A stretch of DNA of 64,000 nt, from the NCBI GenBank assembly GCA_030247915.1, contig JAPDRQ010000030.1, positions 1 to 64,000 on the forward strand. The letters are read 5' to 3'. Below the pieces are notes generated by a model. That model was not told the DNA's origin and ran no database searches. It worked only from the letters and a program-made list of their open reading frames with translations. Shown one piece after another: positions 13,154-23,414 of this stretch (its first letter is position 1; each line of letters begins with the position of its first letter). A program made the translations under genes and the position numbers. This stretch comes from Neophaeococcomyces mojaviensis. Its lineage: Eukaryota; Ascomycota; Eurotiomycetes; Chaetothyriales.

Positions 13154-13530
13154 TATAAATTCTTTGTATAAGCACGATAGCCGTCGTTAACTGCGAAGGG
13201 GCCGGAAAGTCGAAGCGAATGAAATCGGAAAGAAACAACCATGCTGCCAGGAGAACGCACACAATATATCGACGGTGTGCGCAGCGTAGGCGTCGTAAAA
13301 AGGACATGAGCTTGGCCCAAGGCTGTATTGCATCACTTCTTAGTGAATTTCGGCCATTATTGCAGTTATATTTATCTATCATGCTGCAAAATCGGCTTGC
13401 CCCGCAATTGTCCCGGCTTTACCGCATTGATCAATGGAGACTTGAAAATCCAAAATATCAATTTTCATGTTTCAACCACTAGACATCTTAGCATAGCGGC
13501 GCTGTACTCCAACACCCCACGTCGCAGCAA

Positions 13531-13758
13531 ATGCAGGCAGGCAAGTTCAACTACATCGGATATTTAGCGCTTCTACTCGAGGCGGCCAAGCCATATGGGC
13601 AGCACAAGAGCCTTCTTGGTCCAGAGTGCCTAGAGACATTCAAGCGCTGGCATTCTCACAAGATAGATCGTGATCGGAAGGATGTCGAGGAGCCGTTGGT
13701 CACATCCTCGGTCTGCCGCTGCCGCTGCAGGCACGTAGTTTCGAAAAGCTACTCCTAG
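13531..13758 (+). pseudogene. Unrecognised ORF, possibly a C-terminal gene fragment
   Basis: A 75-residue frame contains FNYIGYLALLLEAAKPYG, then LLGPECLETFKRWHSHKIDR and VEEPLVTS. The first 55 residues look like real protein (amphipathic helix, conserved-looking Trp and Cys), while the end (CRCRCRH) does not. I do not recognise the family. It lies between the reductase fragment and the convergent aldolase-type gene and overlaps the latter's stop by a few bases. It may be the tail of a gene whose 5' part has decayed in 13,155-13,530, where I see no continuous frame. Confidence 0.3.
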
Positions 13759-14594
13759 CTTCTGCTCAGGTCGTTGTGATACAGTCCCGACCTCTCCACT
13801 TGCGCGACCCATGCCGACCACATCTGTGGAGTCGCCCGATTGATGGTTTCTTCACAATCTTTGGCTTCCCTTTCGTCCAGATACACTACCTCCAAATCTC
13901 CGTCGCCTCGTTGAGTCATGGCCGTGGTCTGAATCTCCGCATCCCGACAGATATGTATAGCCCTGTACACTGCATCTTCTATGCCTCCTGCCCACGTAAC
14001 GAACCCATGACCACGTTGGAATACTACTCCGTGGTCGGGCAGGTCGACTGCCCCGTCCATATCTTGAGGGCGGGAGAATGTCTTTGCCAGAGCATCACCA
14101 AGATATTTATGATTGACCAATAAATTCCGTGGATGCGATGATGGTAAGGTGGCATAATGTTTGGCAGTGTCAAAAATAGGCGATTGGTGGCCAAGGAACC
14201 CTGCCATTTGATAGCTTGGTTGCAGCATGCTCCCGCGGCTATTGCACAGCCCATACACTATAGCAGTCAAGCAGTGCGAGTGAACAATGCTCTGCACACC
14301 AGGATAACGATTGTAGATGCAACTGTGAATAAAGTGCTCGGAGTGCGGAGAGACCTGTTGAACAGTTTGGCACCCATCGTACGGACTGGTAACTGGAGAA
14401 CCGTCGGCGACATTCCACTGTGTCAGATCATTCATTGACGAGACCAGGATGGGTGGTACATCGCTCGTGAAAAAGGTGGAGGAATCATGAGGATTTCGCA
14501 CCGAAACATGACCTTGCTCGTCTAGTATTTCATTCGTGTGGAGGATATGAAAGGCTGTTATGAGGCGTGAAAACGTCTCGTCCAGGTTGTCCAT
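13755..14594 (-). CDS. Class II aldolase/adducin-domain protein
   Basis: A 279-residue protein with the class II aldolase/adducin fold, a zinc-dependent family that includes fuculose-phosphate aldolases and decarboxylases. Candidate ligands fall in the expected order: E86 in HSEHFIH, H105 and H107 in VHSHC, and H196 in RGHGF. The motif GHVSVRNP near residues 28-35 is also typical. I start at the MDNLDE methionine because the family begins with this helix (LITAFHILHTNEILD). A longer in-frame extension to 14,753 has no family similarity. The substrate cannot be told from sequence; related fungal proteins are mostly uncharacterised. It converges on fragments at its 3' side and is divergent from the Zn2Cys6 regulator 1 kb away, so co-regulation is possible but not shown. 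Confidence 0.85.
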   Translation of the reverse strand: MDNLDETFSRLITAFHILHTNEILDEQGHVSVRNPHDSSTFFTSDVPPILVSSMNDLTQWNVADGSPVTSPYDGCQTVQQVSPHSEHFIHSCIYNRYPGVQSIVHSHCLTAIVYGLCNSRGSMLQPSYQMAGFLGHQSPIFDTAKHYATLPSSHPRNLLVNHKYLGDALAKTFSRPQDMDGAVDLPDHGVVFQRGHGFVTWAGGIEDAVYRAIHICRDAEIQTTAMTQRGDGDLEVVYLDEREAKDCEETINRATPQMWSAWVAQVERSGLYHNDLSRS

Positions 14595-15610
14595 GGTAAG
14601 AAGAATCTGTATTAGCGACAGGCTGTGGGATTTCAGTTTGAGTTCGGAAGATGGCGTACCGAATCGGCACTCACAATAATGTTCTTTTTCAATGTCTTTT
14701 GTTCTTCGAAGAAGATAATCAGAGATGTCTAGGGACAAAGTACCTAGGGGCATAGTTATAGAATGGGACGCATTTAGCAGTATTAGTATGTATTAGCAAG
14801 GGGATAGGCCAGGATAGACTTCCCACCGTCCTTCGCGCGTGCCCACGGGATGCTGGATTACGAGTTATCTGTCCGGTATATGATCTCATCTCAGAGTATT
14901 CTGGCTGGATCGTCACACCTAGCTCCTCTCGACCTATCGTGCGCCCGGTTCTGGTCGTTAACGGGCAATTACAACGTCTGTCCTTCCTTTGGACGCGAAT
15001 CGTCGTTCGCTTAAAATTACTCGGAAAACATCTCCGGGCGTATGGAGCCCTGAAGTTTCACGGAAGTCACCCATTGGGGTGCCACTTTGCGCTAAATTGC
15101 TCCAGATGTTTGTCTTCCATTCAGCAGGGATCTTCATTCGGTCTGATTGACGGAATCTTAATGCGCCATTTTGCTATTGGACGGATGGATTCCATACTTC
15201 ATCAAAGCCCGTCACATCAGGTTTACTTTTCTTATGCCCTCCTAGGCGAAATCCAAGCACTCGCCTCTTCATATCAGACTGACCATAAATCTCGTACATA
15301 TCGATGTTGATTTGTATGTGGAAAGTCATTGGAGAATCCGTCGTACAATCTTAAAAAACTCTTTCTAGTAGCGTAGCATGGATGTCCCAGACACATCAAC
15401 CCATATTCCTTAAGTCTTATCCTCTCTCCCATAAATGTCAAGTGTAAATCAACATCCTAGCCTCCCTCATTGACCACTTATATTCAACCACCTGAGACCC
15501 GTCTTTACACAAGCGAGCAAGGATATTACTACTTCAGGCAAATAAGGGAATCGTGCTAAAACACCAACACTCGTTGCGTCAGGCTTCTAATCATCAGAGC
15601 GATAAGAATC
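14595..15610. other. Intergenic region between divergent aldolase-type gene and regulator
   Basis: About 1 kb of ordinary-composition DNA that must hold both promoters. Open frames of 60-120 codons occur here but show no family motif or plausible splice structure. No repeat was recognised. Confidence 0.5.
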
Positions 15611-18016
15611 ATGTCAGGCCGTCGACAAGTCATTACGCCTGCGCTTTCTATCTCTACCTCACATGACGGAACAGGACCACCACCCACTATACTTTCGAGC
15701 CCTACAGTCCGAAAGCACACGTCACACGCTTGCGAAAGATGCCGTCGCCTGCGGACAAAATGCTCGGGGGACACAAGATGTGCTAGGTGCATAAAAGACG
15801 ATGCGGTCTGCACCTACCAGGATCGCAAACGAGAACGGAATAAAAAGTACCAAACCTACGCATAACTCGCCCGAGGCAGGTTGGATCAGCTGATTACCCA
15901 ATAGAGATTCAGAGGAGAGCCAGAACCGCATTCGGTCGTTGCGGGAAAGGAACAACAATCTTGCGGGAGCCTTGCGCCTCCTGGCTTCGAACACAGACTT
16001 TCATGGCGAGCTGCGAACTCAGGTAGAGGAAGTGCTAGCAAAGGTCGGTTCAGCCCAGTTTGCGCAGTCTTCTTCAAGAATGAATAACTAAAAATGGCTT
16101 GATCAGAATTCAGGTGAGGACTCGGAGTTCGGTGAAAGCGAGTTACAGAGTCAGACTCAGAGCAGTCGAGTTAATTCGCCACTAAACGAAACAAGGTTCT
16201 TGCACGCCCCTGGACATGAGACCACGGACACAAACTTTTCAGATATACGGCTAGAGGATAGACCTCAACTTTCCTACGAGATGCATGATATATCGCGTCT
16301 TTCAAGAGAATCTCAGCGCTTGTTGATGGGGGACGAGGATCTGTGTGGCCCGCGATGTCTGCCCTCCTCATGGACGGACGCTACCACAAACGATTCCTTA
16401 GTACAGCATTTGCTTGCGCTCTACTTCTGCTGGGAATATCCTACTTTTGCTAACGTGTCAAAAGAACATTTGCTGGTTGACTACCGTTCCGGAAAGCACA
16501 GATTCTGTTCACCTTTGCTAATAAATGCGATTCTTGCTCTTGGTGCTAGGTTCAGTGACTTACTAGAGGCATTCAAGGACCCAAATGATCCTATTTCGGC
16601 CGGGCAGCACTTCTTCGAGGAGGCCCAGAGACTCTCTGGCCTTGAGGAAATTCCGTCGCTCACCACGATTCAAGCTTTAGGCCTGATGTCGCTTAGGCAA
16701 GCTAGTCGCGGGAACGATATGAGTGGTTGGCACTACTCACGGCTTGCGATGCGAATGGCCATCGACCTTGATTTACACGAAGATGAGGCAAGCCTGAACG
16801 ACCCGAAGGACGACACATATTCTTTACCCGAGCGTCAAGTCCGGGCAGCGACTTTTTGGGGTTGCTGGACTCTGGAGCAGTAAGTACATGCGTAGGCTGC
16901 GGGGTGGTGTGTTAACGGGCACTAATTCTCACCAGAGCATGGTCCCTTTGCATCGGAAGACCGCCGCAACTTGCCCCCAGGAAGATCAAGGTTAGCAGAC
17001 TGATTGCAATTGACGAGATGGAGCGTGAGGAATGGTTCCCTTATACTGATCAAGGGATTATGTGCGACAGTGCCTTGCACCAGAAAGGCAATGTTCTGTC
17101 GGTGTACAAGGACTTTGTGAATCTCTCTGAGGTCGCGTCTACGACAGTCTACAGTTTTTACTCGGATGAGTCTCCGGTAACTGGTCAGATAATACTGGCC
17201 CGTTACACGGAGTATCTCCGATGGTACGAGAGTCTGCCGGACCACCTACGGCTTGGTACCCACTGCACGCCAACTGTGCTCTTCACCCAGTAAGTAAATC
17301 CTAAGCTAATTATCATGGACGCTGATGAAGACAGTATTTATTTCCACTTCGCCGTCTTACTCCTTTTTCGCCCCTTTATTTATCTAAAGATTATGGGTTC
17401 CTCAGTCTCCCCCCGCTCTGTTTGCATCGAAGCAGCCAGGAATATTTTATCTCTGGTCGAATCGTACAAGGGTCTCTATACGCTCCGGCGGACACCTTCT
17501 TTTGTGCCGTACCTGATCTTGACCGCCCGGCTGATAGCGATGATGGAGATGCCATTGGAGGAGGCTGGGGGAGGCTTTCCTAAAGCGGATCCAACAACCT
17601 ACAGAGGCATAGAGTTCCTCCACGAACTGGCCCTGTCGCATGGGTTTGCCCGACGGGCGATATCCATTTGCGAGCTTTTCAGACAGGCTTGGAACGTTGG
17701 CATCGAACGCGATTTGGATGACGATAGTCGAGAGGAGCCGGAGAATATCAAGAATAATCACGAATTGGGACTCGACTGGCCTTATGTGCGGACGTTCTTT
17801 CGGCCAGATACCGACCTTAAGCGTCTTTACAGAGGAGTGTCGAGCTCTGTCGCACGACGATGTCGTCCCTCTACTAGACTAAGCTTTCATCTTTTTCCGC
17901 TCCAGGGTGATCCATTGAGGAAGATTCAGCATGTGTATAATCAGGTTATGGACCCGCAGTATCCTACTGACAGGCTACGAAAGGAACTAGAAGCTCATGG
18001 GTTCGAAGAACTCTGA
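15611..18016 (+). CDS. Zn2Cys6 fungal-specific transcription factor (five-exon model)
   Basis: A nuclear DNA-binding regulator. Residues 41-67 form a Zn2Cys6 cluster with spacing C-x2-C-x6-C-x5-C-x2-C-x6-C (ACERCRRLRTKC...CARC...C). A coiled-coil-like linker (IRSLRERNNNLAGALRLLAS) and the fungal transcription-factor middle homology region (LVQHLLALYFCWEYPTFANV, LLINAILALGARFSD, WHYSRLAMRMAIDLDLH) follow. My model has introns 15,847-15,904, 16,044-16,106, 16,880-16,935 and 17,290-17,334, giving about 727 residues in one frame. The first, third and fourth are well supported by GT..AG borders and frame joining. The second is an in-frame 63-bp segment containing a TAA and a branch-like AATAACTAA; its GTCGGT donor is weak, so a nonsense mutation is the alternative. 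Target genes are unknown; the divergent aldolase-type gene is one candidate. Confidence 0.8.
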
Positions 18017-18512
18017 CCACTGCTCGGTGGTGCGGTGGAACAATGTTCTTTCCGCCTCTCACATCAACTCTCACGCTTTGGGGATACAAGCCGGCGTTGA
18101 AGGACAATCAGTTGTAAAGGCTCCAGATCTTAGTCATCTGGGGGGTTGCCTTCGTTAGTGGGAGCAAAAAGAATGTTTATAACGTTACCCTTGTGCTCTA
18201 ATCTCACCAAGTGTCAGTGCCTACACCTACATTCAAGACGAAACCCTTTCGAATTTCACATGTGCAGACCATGACACTGGAATTATAGCGATATGATAAC
18301 ATTCAAACTAATCTTCCTCCCCTCGTCCATCTCTTAGGCTGCAGGTGCCTGGTTGAGAGAATGTGAGTCCCTGAGGCAGCGATTGCAAGTTTCGAAACGT
18401 GCTTCGAAACTTACGCCTTTCCAGATTAGGAAATGGTGAGGCTGCGGTATCGCTGATAGCTTAGATTCGTGGTGTTGAGTTTCGCATTGTCATACATAGT
18501 ACTATCGTCATT
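18017..18512. other. Intergenic region after the regulator
   Basis: About 500 bp of normal composition; presumably the 3' UTR of the regulator and the former promoter of the THI4-like pseudogene. No motif or repeat was recognised. Confidence 0.5.
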
Positions 18513-19452
18513 ATGTCAGAATCATCCCTACCTCTTAACAGCGCGCCTTTGGCATTGCCTGATATCCACCCAGAACGATTAACACATCGAGGGATTGCGT
18601 ACGAGCGTTGTGAGGCACCACGCAAGAATAGGGGCCAGAGGGTGTCGCCTGCATGGTCATATGGAGTGACATATTGTCAAGAGGAGGACCTTGACTTTAA
18701 CATCGCTGGCTGGTGGTGTAGTCAATGTCTGTTCGAAAGCCTGCACAGAGGTTCCTTGACGAAATCGATGTGCCTTACGAGGATGAGGGCAACTACGTTG
18801 TCGTCAAGCACGCGGCACTGTTCATGAGCACTCTTATGAGCAAGGTTTTGTCGATGTCCAACGTCAAACTTTTCAATGCCACGTGTGTTGAAGACCTCAT
18901 CACTCGCCCTGCACCTGAGCTGTCTGGGGGTGTCAGAATTGTGGGAGTGGTTACGAACTGGTAAGGGAACCCTGGGCTGAATCGAAGGCCGAGGAAAAGC
19001 TGCATGGTGAATTGTACTTACAATAAGCAGGACCCTGGTCACCCTTCATCATGATGACCACTCATGCATGGATCCAAGTTAGTTCTCTGATGTTAGAGGA
19101 CCTCGAGCGCTTTGCTAACATCTCCAGACACGATCAACGCACCTCTCGTCATTTCCACAACCGGTCACGATGGACCTTTCGGAGCATTCTCCGCTAAGAG
19201 ACTCGAATCCATGGGTCTCATCAGCAAGCTTGGTGGCATGCGCGGTCTTGACATGAATAGTGCGGAGGACGCCATCGTCAAGAATACGCGTGAGGTTACC
19301 CCGGTCTGATCATGGGCGGAATGGAGCTCTCCGAACTTGACGGTGCGAACAGGATGGGCCCCACATTCGGTGCCATGTGCTTGAGTGGTGTGAAGGCTGC
19401 AGAGCAGGCTTTGGAGGTCTTCGAGACCAGAAAGGCAGAATGTGCCGAGTGA
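18513..19452 (+). pseudogene. THI4: THI4 thiamine thiazole synthase pseudogene
   Basis: THI4 makes the thiazole half of thiamine and donates sulfur from its own cysteine. Here the C-terminal two thirds are recognisable: VRKPAQRFLDEIDVPYEDEG, VKHAALFMSTLMSKVL, NVKLFNATCVEDLI, then HDDHSCMDP with the sulfur-donor Cys codon at 19,066-19,068, then INAPLVISTTGHDGPFG and GMRGLDMN. Two introns are conserved (18,961-19,030 and 19,079-19,128). The gene is broken. The N-terminal FAD/NAD-type GxGxxG region is lost or unrecognisable before about 18,705. A one-base loss near 19,300-19,304 also shifts the frame, so GLIMGGMELSELDGANRMGP and the tail to the stop at 19,450-19,452 lie in another frame. It is presumably a second copy, with the working gene elsewhere. 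Confidence 0.85.
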
Positions 19453-19703
19453 GCACCGAAGGTTGCTCATCCGCGCCATTGCTGTGGACAACACAGGGAT
19501 AAACGGTATGAGATTGGTCTGGTCCAAGGATGTTCCATGTGATAGGTAGGAAGGTACAATACGAACGCTCTTTTCATCGCATTCTGCAGACTGCGTCCAC
19601 TGCGGCTACCTCTTTGCCTTTCTCAATCGTCCTCGTCATCGCGACTGACAGTTGCACAGTTGCTCACTACAGTGGATAGGCGCTGCTACAAAGGTAAGCG
19701 TGA

Positions 19704-20361
19704 ATGACCTTTGATGTAACTGCAGTGTCAATCTCTAACACCTCATTAGATGCACAGGTGCCAATGTCAAAGCTGGACTGCAATGTCAGCATCTATTTTA
19801 GGTCTGTCGCCGGAGCTACTCGAGATAACACACTTTCGTACTGCGACTATGCGTCCTCGCTTGCGTTGCCGTTGACGTGTCGAGCCGCTTATTACAAAGC
19901 GACTAAGTGGAAGGCGCAGCAGTACTCTATGACGGATCTGCTGCAGATTGAACTCTGGCCATGCTACGATGGTGCTGGACAAGCGAATGATTACTTGAAG
20001 CAGCCTCTCGTCAACCGAGACTACTTTGCCTCCCACTTGTGTCTACGAGTTCGAGCCACCACCAAGTTCTCCAATGCCATGATGAAAGGAAAGAGAGGGA
20101 AGCACTGTCTGTCCCGGAATGACAAACAGAGTAGTCGGTTGACGCGCTTCTGTATCGATTGTGGCATTAGTTCAGGCAGATATCCACCGGGCACTACATT
20201 TGACTTTGGAGGAGTCAGCTTCGGTGGTCTGGAGGAGAGGTCGTGGGGTGGTTTGTCGAGTATGTAATCGCTTTGAACGCACGTTGGCATTCTCAATAGG
20301 AAGGACATCGACTTGTTCATCGCGTCTTGCGATCTCAGCGTTACAGTCGGTTGTATCATGA
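19704..20361 (+). pseudogene. F-box-like/zinc-binding fungal protein, probably frameshifted
   Basis: The frame to 20,267 carries LALPLTCRAAYYKAT, DLLQIELWPCYD, LKQPLVNRDYFASHLCLRV, SNAMMKGKRGK and RFCIDCGISSGRYPPGTTF. This arrangement is familiar from Dothideomycete F-box-like proteins, where paired cysteines (HLC, CIDC) likely bind zinc. The frame stops at 20,265-20,267, but a neighbouring frame continues with GVVCRVCNRFERT at about 20,244-20,285, which would supply the last C-x2-C pair. That suggests a one-base shift near 20,240. The true start is unclear: an intron with GTAAGC donor at about 19,692 and a CTAAC branch before TTAG at about 19,749 may precede residues beginning near the DAQVPMSKLD stretch. 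No clear F-box helix is seen at the N-terminus. I regard it as probably broken. Confidence 0.5.
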
Positions 20362-20444
20362 GTGCAGATATGGTTGCTGAGAGTAGGCATCCGGAGGGTC
20401 AAGGGAGAATATAGTAGTACAGGAAACGATAGAACTCGAAGTAC

Positions 20445-21140
20445 TTGACTCTAGTAACTAGAAGAAAGCAGCGAAAGGACGGTTTAGAGGACAAAGTATG
20501 GCAATCATATTCCCAAGATGCCAACGAGGAGATGGATCTCGTCGAGCAAGAGACTACCGATGTGGCACGTTGCGAAGTCTTCGATCTGCTCGTCGAATAT
20601 TTGTATAAAGACGAATATACCGCGCCAAGTGAGTTGAGTACAGTAAAGAAGTGTGAGATGCATGTTCAACTGTATCGATTAGTAGAATACCTAATGGTGG
20701 ACGACCTTAAAGATACTGCTTTAGACAAATTGACGACTCTATTAAAGGAAAACACTCATACAATATATGGCCGCGCCTTAAATTCCCAGGAAATTCTTCG
20801 GCTACTTACCATTGCCTACGAGGACAATATCGTTAAATAGTGCTTAACTCCGTCAGTTAAAGAAGAGGACGTAGAAGAGCAGCACGACGATGAAACATTG
20901 TCTAAAATGGCTATAGATATTAGTAACAATCGGGACATCGTAGTACCTACTATTCCAACGTAAGCGTTTAAGGAACAGCCTGGAGCAGAGGTACAATTCA
21001 CTCAGCCCGATCTATTGCGACGATTAATTACTCGATACGTAGTAGTGTAGCTCGAGTACTTATAAAATAAGCCTACTTTTTATAAGATCCTTGTCGATGA
21101 CGGCGATATAGTCCGGGATATAGTATCGTTTATACGACCT
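20445..21140 (+). pseudogene. BTB/POZ-domain protein remnant with RIP-type stops
   Basis: The frame reads VFDLLVEYLYKDEYTAPSEL, CEMHVQLYRLVEYLMVDDLK and LLTIAYEDNIVK, the C-terminal half of a fungal BTB/POZ domain, which mediates dimerisation or cullin binding. The N-terminal half of the domain and an ATG are missing. The same frame continues past stops at 20,838-20,840 (TAG), 20,961-20,963 (TAA), 21,048-21,050 (TAG) and 21,063-21,065 (TAA), with sensible acidic protein sequence between them (KEEDVEEQHDDETLS, FTQPDLLRRLI, KPTFYKILVDDGD). Each stop is one C-to-T change from a Gln codon. The sequence passes directly into the AT-rich block, so the tail appears to have been hit by RIP. Confidence 0.7.
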
Positions 21141-22984
21141 GTAAGTACGATATAAAGTCTTAAGCATTATAATCATTTACGCTCGAGTCGTATACTTAAC
21201 TTAGCCTTATAAGGCTTCTCATAGTGACGGTTTTATATATAGGGTAGTCTCAGTAACCTGTGTAATTCTTAAAGCGAAAAAATTTGATCGTTTTACATCT
21301 ACATACAGCGCGTTATTTTCCCTCTAGTATTTAGATACGTTTTATTTACTCGTACTAGCGTTCTTAATCCTCTAAAGCCTTAGCTACGAGATTTAGATTA
21401 TAGCCTCTATTAAGCTAGTAAATAAATACGTAAGGTCCTACTAAAGGCTGTAGTAAGTATAGTCACGTGTATACGCGCATTACCTTTCGATTAGGGCTAT
21501 ATCTGTGTTTAGACTTTATTATAAAATTTTAGGTTAAATAGTGATATGGTTACCTGCTAATACTAGCTTTAGTTCTTAGTTCGGTACAGCGATATGGCAA
21601 TCCTTAAAAAGACTAGTAGATAAACGATAATTCATTACGGACCACGTACAACATAATGTATCTATATACTATTTTATATTACTAATTAATGTTTACCGTT
21701 CGTTCTAAGTCGTCTAACTAAAGTACATCTAGATACGCTCTTAGGCTAGGCCCTTTCCTCCTCTCGAGCTAATATTAATTTAAATAAGTAAAATAGAGCG
21801 TATAAATAAAGCCGTTATTATTAATATTTACTAATAGAACTAGAATCCGATCATCGATAGTTACGATATTAGAACTATTTAGATAATAGATTTCGTACGC
21901 CTTATCGTTCTAGTATATATATTCTGTTTTTAAATATAGGAAGAGTAGTAAAGCGTTTACTAGTCTAGTTTTAGGATAATGAATGGTATTATAAATATTT
22001 AATCGAATATAGTCTAATATAACCTTATAAGTATAATTACCGTCGGTTCTATATAGTATATACTTATAAAGGGAGTCGAAAAGTAAGCGCCTATAATATT
22101 TAGCGTCTTTATACCAGCTATTTATAATAAGGTATAGATAGTAGTTTTTTCTTTTATATTCTTTACGTCCGATCTTAGTTAAGGAGTAACTAAGAAGGAG
22201 TGGGTTACACTTAAGTTATACTATTCGTTTATACTAATTATCTTTCTTAAAAATGGTATTCTAGATATTATTATATAACTAAACGTTCTATTAAGAAATA
22301 AAATAAAATCTCGCTTTACGAAGTCGAATACGTTCGACGACGGATAAAGAATTAACTACTAGATCTAAGATTTCTTAAGAAAATTTAAATATCTTAGATA
22401 CTATACTATAAGAGTATTTAAGGTAAGTACTATCGTATATAGGCTCGAAGATAGGTAAAGCCTCTTAATAGACTCTATTTTTAATTTAAGACCGCTTAAA
22501 GACTAAGAAGATAGTAGCGTAAGGAATAGTATAACGTCTTAGTAAGTATTAGATCGTAGAAAAATAAATTCTTTTTTATAATATAGAGCTTATTCGGCCT
22601 AAAATATACTATACTAGGAACTTTACTTAACTATAAATAGTTACTTTAGTATAGTATTTAGTAATATAAGGTCCGTCCCTATATAAAATAGTTAATACCT
22701 TTAAAATTAAACCCCCTCCTTAACGCTTAGAGATCTAAGTTTACTAGGAGATTCTCGTAGTTTTTATTAATTATATATAAATTATTTATTCTAATTTTAT
22801 AGTACTATAGTATCGTATAGCGCGTTATCTTCTCTCTAGTATTTATATATATTTTATTTACTCGTACTAGCGTTCCTAATTCTTTAAAGCCTTAGCTTTA
22901 ACTTTACTATTACTAGCTCGAATATAACTTATAACTATAGTCGTATTTAATTCTAGTAAGTAAAGTACAGCGTTTAGATTCGCT
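21141..22984. repeat. AT-rich RIP block with an 80-bp direct repeat pair
   Basis: CA/TG-poor sequence. A segment of about 80 bp at 21,305-21,383 recurs in the same orientation at 22,815-22,896, sharing for example TTTATTTACTCGTACTAGCG and AAAGCCTTAGCT. The spacing is about 1.5 kb. The flanks do not match beyond this core. It could be terminal sequence of a small element. No protein family was recognised between the copies. Confidence 0.5.
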
Positions 22985-23414
22985 ATAGATAATTTTAGAT
23001 CTCCCTTTAGGTCGGGTTTAAGGCGGGGCTTCTAGAACCTCAACCCCCCCGTACGGGAAACGGGGCCTAAGAGACACACCCCGAGCCCAAACCCGACCCG
23101 TACAGGACACGGGGCGGGTTGGGGCGGGTTTTACTAAGCTATGCTAAGTCTATATATCAGGTTTAGCTTGACTCTAATAAAAATCCAAAATAATGTTTTA
23201 TTCTATTTTTTTCAGAAAATACTACTATATTTAGTATATATTAGCGCGCCCTATACTAAACGGGACCCCGAACGGGTTTTAGGTCGGGGCATAAAAATCT
23301 ATTACCCCCCTGTTCGGGTAACGGGACGGGGCCTAGAGCAGTCTAACTCGCCCTAAACCCCGACGGGTCGGGTTACCTATACGGGTTTTCCCTAACTTAA
23401 GAGAGCTCTACTTA
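22985..23414. repeat. GC-rich CCCG/CGGG island, element terminus
   Basis: An unmutated island with many CGGGT/ACCCG words sits in AT-rich DNA. It contains two related stretches in the same orientation (ACGGGGCCTA-led, at about 23,062 and 23,325). The part from about 23,270 to 23,414 is an inverted match to about 30,960-31,120. Subterminal CGGGT-type repeats are common in fungal hAT elements, but no transposase was found. Confidence 0.55.

Noticed and set aside
14595..14753. 53-residue N-terminal extension of the aldolase-type protein
   Set aside because: No family similarity, and a GTGAGT-led segment there does not join in frame; it is treated as UTR.
13219..15310. Several 80-120 codon plus-strand frames opposite or beside the aldolase-type gene
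   Set aside because: They are antisense or flanking frames with no domain; the minus-strand gene explains the coding signal.
23141..23356. 71-codon plus-strand frame in the CGGG-rich island
   Set aside because: It crosses the repeat terminus and has low-complexity content; no protein features.
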